Shown: positions 19,979 through 30,271, counted from the first letter of the stretch. The stretch is DNA of 64,000 bases from Clostridium sp. CMCC3677 (GCF_023845585.1 NZ_JAMQHS010000011.1:41249-105248), one strand, 5' to 3'. Notes: generated from the sequence alone by a model not told the origin. Translations and numbers: made by a program.

Positions 19979-20269
19979 ATGTTGATATCTGCATAAGTAA
20001 AGTGGACTGAGTAATTGAACTTAGGAATACTAAAATGAGTATAGTCCCATTTTAGCTTGCTCCCAATATAAAATTTAGACAAGCAGTAAATGTGGTTATT
20101 AAAAGGAAACTCGACTTCGCTGAGTAAGTTCGAGAAACAAAATATAAAATTGCACTGTGTGAAAGTTCGTGTTCCCAAATATAAAATTTGGACACTTACT
20201 TTTGACTCTCACTTAACGATTCTCAAAGTCCAATTACAATGCCACTTTACCTATTGCAGATATCAACAT
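19979..20269 (+). repeat. Palindromic repeat R1, longest copy B (291 bp core)
   Basis: The ends are ATGTTGATATCTGCATAAG and the inverse of TATTGCAGATATCAACAT. Weaker outer arms (ATATTTTA left, CTAAAACAT right) extend the inverted repeat by about 14 bases. Inside are the blocks GTAAAGTGGACTGAGTAATT, GAATACTAAAATGAGTATAG and CAATTACAATGCCACTTTAC. It shares nearly 100 bases with copy C with only two differences, but holds over 100 extra central bases. No transposase or credible ORF is inside. Confidence 0.82.
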
Positions 20270-20299
20270 TCTCCTAAAACATGATTCTATTTTATATGA

Positions 20300-20398
20300 G
20301 CAATATTTTATTATAAAGACGGACAGGAATTGGAATTTATTTTTAAATTTCTTAAAGTAAATTCCTCTATCCAGTGAGCCTTATTCTAAAATATCATC
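20300..20398 (-). repeat. Palindromic repeat R2, copy 1
   Basis: This imperfect palindrome begins about 30 bases after copy B. TTGGAATTTATTTTTAAATT faces AAAGTAAATTCCTCTATCC. It matches 38684-38802 in the AAAGTAAATTCC-TATCCA-GAGC part. The element could form a hairpin of roughly 40 bp. It sits before the stop of the SDR gene. Confidence 0.55.
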
Positions 20399-20403
20399 TT
20401 AAC

Positions 20404-21174
20404 TTAAGCATTATTTTTTAATATTATCTTCCTACTTATTGATCTTGGAATTAATTTAGTTCCCCATACTAATAATTTATTTTTATATCCTGGAATTATA
20501 ATAGCTTTTCCTTTAAAAAATTCTTTATATGCTATTTTAGCAACTTTATCTGCATCCATTAAATACTTTTTAGCCTTTTCAGATTTCTTTATTCCAGCCT
20601 TACTTTGAAAAGATGTTTTTACAGGTCCGGGGCATACACAACTTACATTTACTCCTAAATCTTTTACTTCTTCATGCAAAGCTTCAGTTAGTGATAACAC
20701 ATATGCCTTACTAGAATAATACATTACCATCTTAGGTCCACCAACAAATGCAGCTGTTGAAGCTATATTTATTATTCCGCCATGATTTTTTTCTACCATT
20801 TTTTCTATAAAATATTTCGTTAAATTTGTTAAAGAAACTATATTTATATTTATTAAGTTTTCTTCAAATCTTGATTCACCTTTGTGGAAAAATCCAAATG
20901 ATCCTATTCCCGCATTATTTATTAAATAATCCACAGTTATATTTTTTTTATCCACAAATTCAAATATTTCTTCACAAGAATTGTGGATAGATAAATCTAC
21001 AGATAAAATATCAACATCCACTTTATACTCGTTTTCTATATAATTTTTAACTTGTAATAACTTTTCTTTATTTCTTGCTACTATAAGCAAATTACAGTTA
21101 TCTTTAGCAAACAATTTAGCCAATTCTAATCCTATACCTTCTGTGCCACCAGTAATTAATGCATGCTTTCTCAA
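20404..21174 (-). CDS. Short-chain dehydrogenase/reductase
   Basis: This 256-residue classical SDR starts at a TTG behind GAGG. The nucleotide-binding motif is TGGTEGIG, followed by NNAG, the catalytic Ser in IASTAAFVGG and Tyr-x3-Lys in YYSSKAYVLS. PG-PVKTS follows. The sequence resembles the DltE/YqjQ-type group of uncharacterised SDRs. It should be an NAD(P)H-dependent oxidoreductase of unknown substrate. It is transcribed alone; repeats R1 and R2 lie beyond its 3' end. Confidence 0.9.
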   Translation of the reverse strand: MRKHALITGGTEGIGLELAKLFAKDNCNLLIVARNKEKLLQVKNYIENEYKVDVDILSVDLSIHNSCEEIFEFVDKKNITVDYLINNAGIGSFGFFHKGESRFEENLININIVSLTNLTKYFIEKMVEKNHGGIINIASTAAFVGGPKMVMYYSSKAYVLSLTEALHEEVKDLGVNVSCVCPGPVKTSFQSKAGIKKSEKAKKYLMDADKVAKIAYKEFFKGKAIIIPGYKNKLLVWGTKLIPRSISRKIILKNNA

Positions 21175-21333
21175 ATTCTTAACATCCTCTTTCTGTACAA
21201 TAACTTAATTTAAATCAGTATTAATAATATTAAAATTAAATAACTTTCTTTATAAAATTTATTGATTATATAATATAATGTTTTTTTAATTTATTAATAA
21301 AATTATATCAAATAACATAATTATAATATATTA

Positions 21334-21371
21334 AAAAATGTGTAGATTAACCATATTAAATCTACACATTT
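21334..21371. terminator. Terminator after the bPH2 gene pair
   Basis: AAATGTGTAGATT pairs perfectly with AATCTACACATTT and is bounded by A-rich and T-rich bases. It lies six bases past the stop at 21377. Confidence 0.82.
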
Positions 21372-21376
21372 CATCT

Positions 21377-22804
21377 CTATAATATCTCTTCATATTTCTT
21401 TATATCCATATTCTTTATTTCTATTGTCTCACCAAAAGAACTTGTAGCAATATCTATCTTATAGTTGCATATATCTCTATATCTTTGAAGTATTGACTGT
21501 TTAACCTGTAATGATTGAACTTTAAACTTTCTTATTATATAAGTATTTTTTATTCTTGAACCATTTGTTAATAAAATATTATTTTCTTCTATTGCTATCC
21601 CATTATTTAAATAATCAATATAACCTAATATAATTTGAGAAGTACATAATATTAATGACAAAATAAATTTAAAACTATTTATCATATATAACTTAGGTAA
21701 AAATTGCTTAGTTAATAAAATTAATATTAAAGAAACCACTATAGAAACTATACATCTCTTAAATATAAATCTAAAAATTGATTTTTTAGACGCTTTATCT
21801 ATATCTTTAGTTATCTTATATTCTGGTAAAAATTCATTTATAAATTTATCTTTTTCTGAACCTTTTAAACTTGGAAAAAGTAATGAATTTGTTTCATCAT
21901 CACCTATAACTATTGCTTCAATTTTATATAAATCCAATAATTGTTGTAATAAATTTTGTTTTAATTTTAATCCTTGAATTTTTTCTAATGATATAGAATA
22001 TTCTTTTAAATCAATTGTTCCATACCTTATATTAAAAGAATCTTCGCTTCTTATAATTTTAAAATTACCATATTTTAAAATTTCTATTCCTATAGAAATT
22101 ATTGTTGAAAAAACATATATAAAAGCAAATATAAATAATAACTTCAACACTAAATCAAAAATAGTACCATTTAATATATAATCTTTTGCTGATTCTAAGT
22201 AGTTCTCAGCATTGTTAATAACTGATTTTTTAAATACTTTACTAAATTTATTTCCTATAATAAATAAAGCCATAATCCATCCAAATTTATTTTTTGTTAA
22301 TGCATAAATTGCTATATCCTTATACTCTACTTGTAACTCTTTAACATTGCTATAAACATCTTCTTCATTGACATCTTGTCCTGATACAGCTTTTTGTATT
22401 AGTAACGCATATTCTTTTTTTACAACCAATTCAAATTCTGCTTCATTTAAAGTTGCATTACCACTATTTAATTTTAAAGTCACAGATCCGAGAATTCTAT
22501 CTAAAATGGTTGTTTTTAAATCAACTGTAGTTATTTGTTTAAGCGGAATTTGTTCTTTTGTTTTTTCTATCATTCCTTTTACATAAACAAACATGTTATC
22601 TTCTATATAGAAATACTTACTTCTCCATAATAATATGGAATATAGCACAATAAAAAATCCAATTGCAAATGTCCAAATAATAAAATTAAAGTCTTCTTTT
22701 ATTTTTATTAATGCAAATAGCAATATAAATATTAAATATATATTAGAAATTATACTTTTAATTATATTGCTCCAATGCCCTCTATAAATTTCTGTTTTTC
22801 TCAT
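21377..22804 (-). CDS. bPH2 (PH-like) multi-pass membrane protein, YdbT-like
   Basis: This 475-residue protein has three pairs of hydrophobic helices alternating with about 80-residue bacterial PH-like domains, as in Bacillus YdbT. I use the ATG at 22804. A TTG at 22816 directly abuts AAAAGG, which is too close to act as its ribosome site. It overlaps the upstream bPH2 gene by 23 bases, so the two are translationally coupled and probably form one membrane complex. In Bacillus the YdbS/YdbT pair gives resistance to certain peptides. Function here is inferred only. Confidence 0.82.
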   Translation of the reverse strand: MRKTEIYRGHWSNIIKSIISNIYLIFILLFALIKIKEDFNFIIWTFAIGFFIVLYSILLWRSKYFYIEDNMFVYVKGMIEKTKEQIPLKQITTVDLKTTILDRILGSVTLKLNSGNATLNEAEFELVVKKEYALLIQKAVSGQDVNEEDVYSNVKELQVEYKDIAIYALTKNKFGWIMALFIIGNKFSKVFKKSVINNAENYLESAKDYILNGTIFDLVLKLLFIFAFIYVFSTIISIGIEILKYGNFKIIRSEDSFNIRYGTIDLKEYSISLEKIQGLKLKQNLLQQLLDLYKIEAIVIGDDETNSLLFPSLKGSEKDKFINEFLPEYKITKDIDKASKKSIFRFIFKRCIVSIVVSLILILLTKQFLPKLYMINSFKFILSLILCTSQIILGYIDYLNNGIAIEENNILLTNGSRIKNTYIIRKFKVQSLQVKQSILQRYRDICNYKIDIATSSFGETIEIKNMDIKKYEEIL

Positions 22805-23288
22805 TAAATTCTTCAACCTTTTCTTTTATTTTATTATTTAAATATTCACCTATCTCTTCTGCAACTTTAACTTCTATATTAGGTATTTCATGCGATCCCC
22901 CAGCTGTAAAGATTTCAATATTAGCAAGTCCTAGTCTTGAATTTATAGGACCTCTATTAATTTTTATGTGCTCTATTTTTATTATTGGTACAATAGTTCT
23001 TTTTTTAGTAAAAATTCCTTGAGTAAAATCAATTTTGTCACTAGTAAGTTCATATATCCATGTTTTATATTCTATTATTGGATTTATAATAGTATCTATG
23101 ATACATAATAGTCCTATTATCGATATTCCTAGTAAAATATATTTTGAATTTTTCACTATCCACTGAATCTCAAATTTAGATTCCATAATATAAAATACTA
23201 TTAATGATATGAATAAAAATAATATTGTTCCAATACATCTTGAAATCACCCAAGATTTAATAGCATTTTTGTGTAACTTATTCCCCAT
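22782..23288 (-). CDS. bPH2 (PH-like) membrane protein, YdbS-like
   Basis: This 168-residue protein has two N-terminal transmembrane helices (about 15-38 and 48-70) and one PH-like domain. The domain contains YELTSDKIDFTQGIFTKKRTIVPIIKIEHI and a GPINSRLGLANIEIFTAGGS segment, which are characteristic of the bPH2 family. It is the first gene of a two-gene unit with the YdbT-like protein. GGGGGAA precedes the ATG. Confidence 0.85.
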   Translation of the reverse strand: MGNKLHKNAIKSWVISRCIGTILFLFISLIVFYIMESKFEIQWIVKNSKYILLGISIIGLLCIIDTIINPIIEYKTWIYELTSDKIDFTQGIFTKKRTIVPIIKIEHIKINRGPINSRLGLANIEIFTAGGSHEIPNIEVKVAEEIGEYLNNKIKEKVEEFNEKNRNL

Positions 23289-23356
23289 ATTTCCCCCTTG
23301 ATGTTTTTCTATTTATAAAACACATGCTAGACTTATTATACAAATTAATTTTTCTC

Positions 23357-23797
23357 TTATAATTTCATTTTAACGTGTGGAATATCCACTTCATCATATA
23401 CATCAGAAATTGTTTTAAACCCCACATTTTCATAAAGTTTTTTTACATACAATTGAGATGATATAACAATTGTCTCTTCATTAAGTTCATTTTTAAGAAA
23501 ATCTACACTTTTTTTCATAAGTTCAAAAGCTATGCCTTTTCTTCTATATTCCTTTAAAACTAAAACTCTTCCTATTGAAGATTCATTATATGTAATTCCA
23601 CTTGGAATAAGCCTTGAATAAGCAACTATTTTACCTGAATCCTTCAAAAATAAATGATAAACCTTTTTGTCTATATCATCAAAATCATTTTCTTGATATA
23701 TCCTTTGTTCACATCCAAATATTTCATATCTAACTTTGCATATTTCATATAACTCGTCTAAAGTAAGTTCATTAAATTTTTTAATATTCCAATCCAT
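23357..23797 (-). CDS. GNAT acetyltransferase, ElaA-like
   Basis: This is a 146-residue single-domain acetyltransferase. The opening, W-N-I-K-K-F-x-L-T-x-x-E-L-Y-E-I-x-K-V-R and later FGCEQ, matches the ElaA family. The acetyl-CoA loop is VLKEYRRKGIAFELM, and YVKKLYENVGFK is the usual C-terminal strand-helix. Substrate is unknown. AAGGAGA is seven bases before the ATG. It lies between proA and the bPH2 pair but has no evident link to either. Confidence 0.88.
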   Translation of the reverse strand: MDWNIKKFNELTLDELYEICKVRYEIFGCEQRIYQENDFDDIDKKVYHLFLKDSGKIVAYSRLIPSGITYNESSIGRVLVLKEYRRKGIAFELMKKSVDFLKNELNEETIVISSQLYVKKLYENVGFKTISDVYDEVDIPHVKMKL

Positions 23798-23957
23798 AAA
23801 ATTCTCCTTATCTTAAATTATAAATAAAGTAGTCAAAAAAATCTCTCATAAAATTCTTAATTTTTACTAAATTATCCATATAATAAAATACAATCATATT
23901 CGCTTTATATCTGAAAATACAAAACAAACATGATTGATTAATTTTAAATACATAATA

Positions 23958-25202
23958 TTATCTTATTTGACCATTTCCATAAATAATATACTTTGTAGTT
24001 GTAAGCTCATTTAATCCCATTGGACCTCTTGCGTGAAGCTTTTGAGTACTTATTCCGATTTCTGCACCAAATCCAAATTCGCATCCATCTGTAAATCTTG
24101 TTGAAGCATTAACATAAACTGCTGCCGCATCAACTCTTTGTAAGAATTTTTGTGAATTTTGATAATTGTTAGTTATTATTGCCTCTGAATGTCCTGATCC
24201 ATACTTATTTATATGTTTAATAGCTTCATCTATATTATCTACAATTTTGATACCAATTATAAAATCTAGATATTCCTTGCCCCAGTCTTCATCCGTTGCT
24301 TCTTTTATATCATTAACTATCTTCATTACTTTGCTATCGCCTCTTACCTCAACATTTTTATCCCTTAATGCTGAAATAATCTTAGGTAAAAATTCTTCTG
24401 CAATTTTTTCATTAACTAATAATTTTTCTTCTGCATTACAAACAGCTGGTCTGCTTGTTTTAGCATTTATTATTATATCTTCTGCCATCTTAAAATCAGC
24501 TTCTTCATCAACATAAACATGACAGTTTCCTACTCCTGTTTCTATTACTGGAACAGTTGCATTTTTAACAACAGCTTGAATAAGACCTGCTCCACCCCTT
24601 GGAATAAGAACATCTATATATTCATTTAATCTCATCATTTCATTTGCAATTTCTCTACTTGTATTTTCTATTAATTGAAGTGAATACTCTGGAAGTCCTG
24701 ATTCTTTTATACCTTCACAAAGTGCTTTAACTATTGCTTTATTAGAATTTATTGCTTCACTTCCGCCTCTTAATATTACTGCATTTCCTGCTTTTAAGCA
24801 TAAACCCGCTGCATCACAAGTAACATTAGGTCTAGCTTCATATATTATTCCTATAACACCCATTGGCACTCTTTGTTTACCAATTTGAAGACCATTAGGT
24901 CTCTTCCACATGGAAATAACTTCACCTATTGGATCATTAAGATTAACTAATTGATTTAATCCATCCGCCATATCTTCAAGTCTTTTTTCATCTAAAGACA
25001 GCCTATCAAGCATAGCCTTTGATGTACCTTTTAGAATAGCATTTTCTAAGTCTTTCTTATTTTCAGCAAGAATATACTCTTTATTTTCTAATAATTTTTG
25101 CCCCATTTTTATTAAAGCATCATTCTTTTCACTTGTTGTAGCATTCATAAGAACATATGATGCTTCCTTTGCTCTTTCACCTTTTAAAATCAACGCTTTC
25201 AT
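23958..25202 (-). CDS. proA: Gamma-glutamyl phosphate reductase
   Basis: This 414-residue aldehyde-dehydrogenase-fold enzyme reduces gamma-glutamyl phosphate to glutamate semialdehyde with NADPH, the second step of proline synthesis. Family motifs are [37 protein letters not shown], the catalytic Cys in [11 protein letters not shown], and [21 protein letters not shown] near the end. Length is normal. It follows proB by 60 bases in the same direction, forming a proBA operon. Confidence 0.96.
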   Translation of the reverse strand: MKALILKGERAKEASYVLMNATTSEKNDALIKMGQKLLENKEYILAENKKDLENAILKGTSKAMLDRLSLDEKRLEDMADGLNQLVNLNDPIGEVISMWKRPNGLQIGKQRVPMGVIGIIYEARPNVTCDAAGLCLKAGNAVILRGGSEAINSNKAIVKALCEGIKESGLPEYSLQLIENTSREIANEMMRLNEYIDVLIPRGGAGLIQAVVKNATVPVIETGVGNCHVYVDEEADFKMAEDIIINAKTSRPAVCNAEEKLLVNEKIAEEFLPKIISALRDKNVEVRGDSKVMKIVNDIKEATDEDWGKEYLDFIIGIKIVDNIDEAIKHINKYGSGHSEAIITNNYQNSQKFLQRVDAAAVYVNASTRFTDGCEFGFGAEIGISTQKLHARGPMGLNELTTTKYIIYGNGQIR

Positions 25203-25262
25203 TTCTATACCCCCAATTATTTTATTTTTTGTGTTATTTTTTCATAGCGTACTTTACACTAT

Positions 25263-26072
25263 CTATTTTTTACCTAAAAATAAAGTTCCCACATCTTCAC
25301 CATCTAAAACATTTAATATTACGCTTGGATCACTTCCATTAGCTAAAATCATATCTACACTTGAAGATACTGCTTTTTTAGCTGCTGCAAGTTTTGTTAC
25401 CATTCCGCCAGTTCCTAAATTTGAACCAGCACCTCCAGCGCAACTTTCTAGTTCTGGTGTTATCTCTTCTACAACTTTTAATAACTTTGCATCATTATTG
25501 CTTCTAGGATCTGAATCATAAAATCCATCTATATCAGATAATATTATTAATAAATCAGCTTTTACTAGTGTTGCAACTATAGCTGATAAGTTATCATTGT
25601 CCCCAAATCTAACAATATTCTCTATCTCATCTATTGAAACTGTGTCATTTTCATTAACTATTGGAATTATTTTATTTTCCATTAATGTTTCAAATGTGTT
25701 ACATACATTTTCTCTAATATGATCATCTTCTACTACATCTCTTGTAAGTAAAACTTGACCAACAACATGACTATATTCACCAAAGAATTTACTATATATA
25801 TGCATAAGTTCACATTGTCCTACTGATGCAACTGCTTGTTTTTCTCTTATACCTTCGGGCTTTTCTTTTAACTTTAATTTGCTTACACCAACACCTATAG
25901 CGCCTGATGTTACTAAAACAACCTCTTTTCCTGAGTTAACAATATCAGATAAAACTCTAGTTAATTTTTCAATTCTTCTTAAGTTGATATTACCATTATC
26001 ATAGGTTAATGTTGAAGTTCCTACCTTTACAACTATTCTATTTGCATTAATTAAATTTTTACGAAAGCCCAT
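25263..26072 (-). CDS. proB: Glutamate 5-kinase without PUA domain
   Basis: This 269-residue amino acid kinase phosphorylates the gamma-carboxyl of glutamate, the first step of proline synthesis. Visible motifs are VVKVGTSTL at the N-terminus, VTSGAIGVG, NENDTV, FGDNDNLSA and LGTGGMVTKL. The C-terminal PUA domain of the long E. coli form is absent, as is usual in many Firmicutes. AAGGAGAG precedes the ATG. It leads the proBA operon from its own promoter. Confidence 0.95.
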   Translation of the reverse strand: MGFRKNLINANRIVVKVGTSTLTYDNGNINLRRIEKLTRVLSDIVNSGKEVVLVTSGAIGVGVSKLKLKEKPEGIREKQAVASVGQCELMHIYSKFFGEYSHVVGQVLLTRDVVEDDHIRENVCNTFETLMENKIIPIVNENDTVSIDEIENIVRFGDNDNLSAIVATLVKADLLIILSDIDGFYDSDPRSNNDAKLLKVVEEITPELESCAGGAGSNLGTGGMVTKLAAAKKAVSSSVDMILANGSDPSVILNVLDGEDVGTLFLGKK

Positions 26073-26110
26073 ATTTTTTCTCTCCTTAAAGTTAAATTCT
26101 TATGATATTT

Positions 26111-26139
26111 ATATTACTATACCTTATTTCTCTTATCAA
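26111..26139 (-). promoter_or_regulatory. Probable sigma-A promoter of proBA
   Basis: On the minus strand TTGATA (26139-26134) and TAATAT (26116-26111) are 17 bases apart, just after the terminator of the preceding chemoreceptor gene. This implies independent transcription of proBA with a short leader. Confidence 0.6.
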
Positions 26140-26145
26140 GGTAAC

Positions 26146-26183
26146 TAAAAAAGCTATACCCTAATTTTTATTAAGATATAGCC
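26146..26183 (-). terminator. Terminator after the membrane chemoreceptor gene
   Basis: On the minus strand GCTATA and TATAGC bracket a 19-base interval with extra A-T pairs, followed by TTTTTT. Confidence 0.65.
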
Positions 26184-26187
26184 TATA

Positions 26188-26240
26188 TATTTTACTCAAC
26201 CCACTTTGCTTATGCATATATCAATACTTTGCTAAAATAT
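26188..26240. repeat. Solo end of an R1-type repeat
   Basis: CCACTTTGCTTATGCATATA followed by TCAATACTTTGCTAAAATAT matches the right end of copies D and E. No left partner is found nearby. It lies just after the chemoreceptor stop at 26245. Confidence 0.45.
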
Positions 26241-26244
26241 AATT

Positions 26245-27939
26245 CTAGTTCTTTAGTCTAAATTTTGATATTTCTTGTTCTAAAATTTCTGCTTGCGATG
26301 CTAATTCCTCTGTTGCTGCTGCTGTCTCTTCTGCTGTTGCTGAATTAGTTTGAATAACTTCTGATATTTTATCTACCTTAACTGACATATCTCCCAAAGC
26401 TTCTGATTGATCTTCAGATGCTTTGGCTATTTGTTTTACTAATTCAGCTGTAGTATCTACATCTTTTACTATTTCTCCTAATGCATTTAAAGTTTCCTTC
26501 GCTAATACATTACTATTTTTTACAAACTTCATAGAGTTTTGTATTATTTCATTTGTATGCTTAACTTCTTTTGATGATTGTTCTGCTAATGATTTTACTT
26601 CTTCGGCAACTACTGCAAATCCTCTTCCTGATTCCCCAGCTCTTGCTGCCTCTATGGCAGCATTTAGTGCCAATAAATTGGTTTGTGAAGCAATTTCCTC
26701 TATAGTGCTAGTTATTATTTCAATTTCGTTTGACATTTTACTAACTTTTTCCATAGATAGCATCAATTCTTCCATTTTTTTATTTCCATCTAAAACCATT
26801 CTTTTAGTATTTTCAAAAACTTCATCAGCTTTTTTAGTACTCTCAGTATTTTTATTTATCTTAATTAAAACTTCATTAAATTTAGAAAATAAATCTTCTA
26901 CTGCGTTTGCCTGTTCCACTGCACCATCAGACAAACTTTGAGTAGTTGAAGCTATTTCTTCTGAACTACTTGCTACTAAATCAGATGCTTGATGTATATT
27001 TTTAAATATACTGTTAAATGAATTTATAATATTATCTAAAGAATCTTTTATAGGCTTAAAATTTCCTTTATACTCTATCAATGTGTTAACATCTAAATTT
27101 TCATGGGCTATATTCTCTATAACTCTTGAAATATCATTCACATAACCACTTAAATTTTTTATAGTTTCATTTAAATCTCTACTCATTTCGCCCATTTCAT
27201 CCTCAGATACATAACTATTATCTATGCTTAAATTTCCTTCCGATAAGTCTTGAGATACTTTTTTCACATGATTAATTCCTTCAAGTAAACTAGATTGAAT
27301 TACTCTACTTATTAATACAATTGAACTTATCATTAATATTAGTATTATAACTGCTAATATAAATATTAAATTTCTGGTTTTTTTAGCTTCTTCTACAAAT
27401 GTTAAAGCATTGTTGTTAGTAGTTTCTCCAATATCTATTAGATTTTCCCTTGCTCTATCTATCCCTTCATTATATTTTCCATTAATTAAATCATAAGCTT
27501 CTAAATCCTTATTCTCTAAAAGTAATGAAAAAATCTGTTCTCGTTCATCTTTAACTTCATCTATATTATTTTCAAATTTACCAATTAAATTATGATCGTC
27601 TATATATATTTTTCTAAGATTATTTATATCTTCTTCTAAAAGCTTCACTTGATCATCTACACTAGAAATATTGTTCTTTATTTTATCTTCGTTATTTTCA
27701 ATTAAAGCTTGGTACATATCTCTTTGCATTTTCAGGAATTCAGTTTTCATATTCCAAGTTATTTCAACAGCCTTAAATGGTTCATTATATAATTTGTTAA
27801 CTTTTTCAGATATAAATTGTAAGCTTATTAATGACATAATCATAAAAATTAATGTAAATACTAATATTATAGAAAAGCTTTTTCTTACTTTTTTTCTTAT
27901 GGAAAGATTCTTAAATTTTTCCTTAATTCTTTTGTACAT
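26245..27939 (-). CDS. Transmembrane methyl-accepting chemotaxis protein
   Basis: This 564-residue receptor has transmembrane helices at about 20-42 and 188-212. They bracket an external helical domain of about 145 residues of the four-helix-bundle (4HB_MCP) type. A HAMP linker follows ([22 protein letters not shown]). The signalling tip is [24 protein letters not shown]. The ligand is not predictable. The ATG has AAGGAGGAAA upstream. It is transcribed alone, without che genes around. Confidence 0.93.
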   Translation of the reverse strand: MYKRIKEKFKNLSIRKKVRKSFSIILVFTLIFMIMSLISLQFISEKVNKLYNEPFKAVEITWNMKTEFLKMQRDMYQALIENNEDKIKNNISSVDDQVKLLEEDINNLRKIYIDDHNLIGKFENNIDEVKDEREQIFSLLLENKDLEAYDLINGKYNEGIDRARENLIDIGETTNNNALTFVEEAKKTRNLIFILAVIILILMISSIVLISRVIQSSLLEGINHVKKVSQDLSEGNLSIDNSYVSEDEMGEMSRDLNETIKNLSGYVNDISRVIENIAHENLDVNTLIEYKGNFKPIKDSLDNIINSFNSIFKNIHQASDLVASSSEEIASTTQSLSDGAVEQANAVEDLFSKFNEVLIKINKNTESTKKADEVFENTKRMVLDGNKKMEELMLSMEKVSKMSNEIEIITSTIEEIASQTNLLALNAAIEAARAGESGRGFAVVAEEVKSLAEQSSKEVKHTNEIIQNSMKFVKNSNVLAKETLNALGEIVKDVDTTAELVKQIAKASEDQSEALGDMSVKVDKISEVIQTNSATAEETAAATEELASQAEILEQEISKFRLKN

Positions 27940-28190
27940 ATAAATTTCCTCCTTGGATATTTAATCCTAATCTAAAGAAAATATAAATAATTAAATTCTT
28001 TTATATATTATATGTAAGTATGTGCATTAAACTGCAAATTTTTACATAGCTTTAGTTGAAATTTTTATGTAAAAAATATAATATTTCAAAATAAAAATTA
28101 AACTTTTATTTTAAATTAGCACTATCTTTTTTGCTTTTTCTATATTAAAATAATAACTGTTGTATATTTATAAAGAAAAAGGGGATAAAT

Positions 28191-29546
28191 ATGAATAAAA
28201 ATACAGATGTAAATATAAATTTAAATATTTCCTCATTATTGAAGTTTATAATTCCTTCACTTATAGGAATTGTATTATTTATGACTCCAATAATGCTAGG
28301 TGGACAATTCACAATTCCAGTAGCATTTTTATCAAATTTATTTGTAGATACATTAAAAGGCATTTTACCTTTTATCTCTCTTATATTGATATCAATTTCT
28401 GCTATTGGAAGTATATTAATAAAAGTTTTTAAAACTGAAAATAAAATTTTAAATTCATTGTTTAATGTTAGTTATTCTTGGTTAACAGCTAGAATAGTAG
28501 GTATGATTTTAGTTATAATGACTTATTTTAAAATAGGACCTGAATTTATATGGTCTGATAGTACTGGTGGAATGATTTTATTTAGTCTTCTTCCATTATT
28601 AACTGCCGTATTCTTATTTGCAGGTTTATTCTTACCATTATTACTTAACCACGGTTTATTAGAATTTGTAGGTGCTTTACTTACTAAGGTAATGAGACCT
28701 TTATTTAAACTTCCTGGTCGTTCTTCAATAGATTGTATCACTTCTTGGCTAGGTGACGGAACTATTGGAATATTACTAACTAGTAAGCAATATGAAGAAG
28801 GCTTTTATACAAAAAAAGAAGCTTCTGTTATAGGAACTTCATTTTCAGCAGTTTCTATAACATTTAGTTTGATGGTTATAACTCAAGTTGGACTTTCACA
28901 TATGTTTGTTCCATTCTATTTAACAGTTACTTTATCTGGTATCATTGCAGCTATAGTACTTCCAAGAGTGAGACCATTATCTAAGAAGCCTGATACATAT
29001 ATTGATGGAAGACCATTAGAAAAAAATGTGGATCTTATACCTAATGGATATACTCCATTTACATGGGGATTAAAAAATGCTATTGATAAAGCTGAAGATA
29101 ATTTTAGCTTTCACTCATTTGTTGAAGATGGTCTAAAGAATGTAGTAGATATGTGGCTAGGAGTATTACCAGTAGTTATGTCTATGGGCGGAATTGCTCT
29201 TATGATTGCTGAATACACTAACTTCTTTTCAATGCTTGGATTACCTTTTATACCATTACTAAAGTTATTACAAGTTCCTGAAGCTGTTGCTGCTTCTAAA
29301 ACACTAGTGGTAGGTTTTGCAGACATGTTTATACCATCTGTATTAGCTACAAGTATTCAAAATGAAATGACTAGATTTATAATAGCGTGTACATCAGTAA
29401 CGCAATTAATTTATATGTCTGAAGTAGGTGGATTACTTTTAGGTTCAAAAATACCAGTTTCATTCAAAGATTTAGTTATAATCTTCCTAGAAAGAACTGT
29501 TTTAACATTGCCTATAATAGTACTAATAGCAAACTTATTATTTTAA
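28191..29546 (+). CDS. YjiH-family membrane protein with nucleoside-recognition (Gate) domain
   Basis: This 451-residue protein has around ten hydrophobic segments. It resembles the YjiH family, which carries the nucleoside recognition/Gate fold, with paired repeats such as GDGTIGILLTSKQYEEGFYTKK and VVGFADMFIPSVLA. These are putative transporters of unknown substrate. AAAGGGG precedes the ATG. It is a single-gene unit ended by a clear terminator. Confidence 0.82.
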   Translation: MNKNTDVNINLNISSLLKFIIPSLIGIVLFMTPIMLGGQFTIPVAFLSNLFVDTLKGILPFISLILISISAIGSILIKVFKTENKILNSLFNVSYSWLTARIVGMILVIMTYFKIGPEFIWSDSTGGMILFSLLPLLTAVFLFAGLFLPLLLNHGLLEFVGALLTKVMRPLFKLPGRSSIDCITSWLGDGTIGILLTSKQYEEGFYTKKEASVIGTSFSAVSITFSLMVITQVGLSHMFVPFYLTVTLSGIIAAIVLPRVRPLSKKPDTYIDGRPLEKNVDLIPNGYTPFTWGLKNAIDKAEDNFSFHSFVEDGLKNVVDMWLGVLPVVMSMGGIALMIAEYTNFFSMLGLPFIPLLKLLQVPEAVAASKTLVVGFADMFIPSVLATSIQNEMTRFIIACTSVTQLIYMSEVGGLLLGSKIPVSFKDLVIIFLERTVLTLPIIVLIANLLF

Positions 29547-29567
29547 AAATGTGTTAATAAAAAATTA

Positions 29568-29613
29568 AGCAATAGAATGATTTATGAACAACATTCTATT
29601 GCTATTTTTATTC
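29568..29613 (+). terminator. Terminator after the YjiH gene
   Basis: AGCAATAGAAT (29568-29578) pairs perfectly with ATTCTATTGCT (29593-29603), then ATTTTTATT. Confidence 0.9.
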
Positions 29614-29635
29614 TATATAAGATCCACTGATTTTC

Positions 29636-30163
29636 TTATGATTCTCCAATACCATCTATTTTCCATTCACCTAGATTATTTTCTCTAATCAAAGTAAACA
29701 TCTTCTCATAGTCTCCACTATCTTCTGGCTCTTTACTTTGATCTTTATATTGTACATTATATTTAACAGTATATTTTCTTACATTTTCTCTTTTTATCTC
29801 TACTCCACTTGTAAAATAGCTTTTATAAATTCTTGAATCTGTTATTAACTCTAAAGAATCCAATCTGCAACTTTCTAAATTATCTAATCTAAAATTAACA
29901 TCCTTATATCTTGTTGTATAACAAGTCAATAAATTTTTTAATTGATGTGAATTCTCATATTTAAATGACTCACTTATAACATCTTCTGATGATTTTATAG
30001 CCTCAGGCAAATTTATAGCATTTACTGATTCTATAATATTTTCTTCAACTACACATTCATTTTCACTTTTAGTGTCATTAACTTTTTGCTCACTACATCC
30101 AACTACCAAAATTGAAGCTATAAATATCAATAATATTAATATCTTATTTTTTAAACCTCTCAT
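29636..30163 (-). CDS. Small lipoprotein of unknown function
   Basis: I start this at the ATG at 30163, which has GGGGG five bases upstream; an ATG four codons earlier overlaps that site. The 175 residues begin with a positively charged stretch and a hydrophobic core ending VVGCSEQ, a good lipobox with Cys at about residue 23. The mature part has a Cys-Arg-Leu-Asp-Ser region and a strand-rich end, EMFTLIRENNLGEWKIDGI, reminiscent of NTF2-like or DUF4878-type domains. No family is assigned. It is probably anchored on the outer face of the membrane. Confidence 0.72.
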   Translation of the reverse strand: MRGLKNKILILLIFIASILVVGCSEQKVNDTKSENECVVEENIIESVNAINLPEAIKSSEDVISESFKYENSHQLKNLLTCYTTRYKDVNFRLDNLESCRLDSLELITDSRIYKSYFTSGVEIKRENVRKYTVKYNVQYKDQSKEPEDSGDYEKMFTLIRENNLGEWKIDGIGES

Positions 30164-30271
30164 CTCTTCCCCCATTAACTTGTTCTAACCCATTTTAAAT
30201 TTCATTTTTTAATCCCAATCACCTTAGAATATATAAAAATATTTTTCTATGTAGGACTATATTTAAAATAT

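Noticed and set aside
20090..20284. A 64-codon frame inside R1 copy B as a transposase or small protein
   Set aside because: It has no ribosome site, odd composition, and is absent from the other copies, so it is not a transposase.
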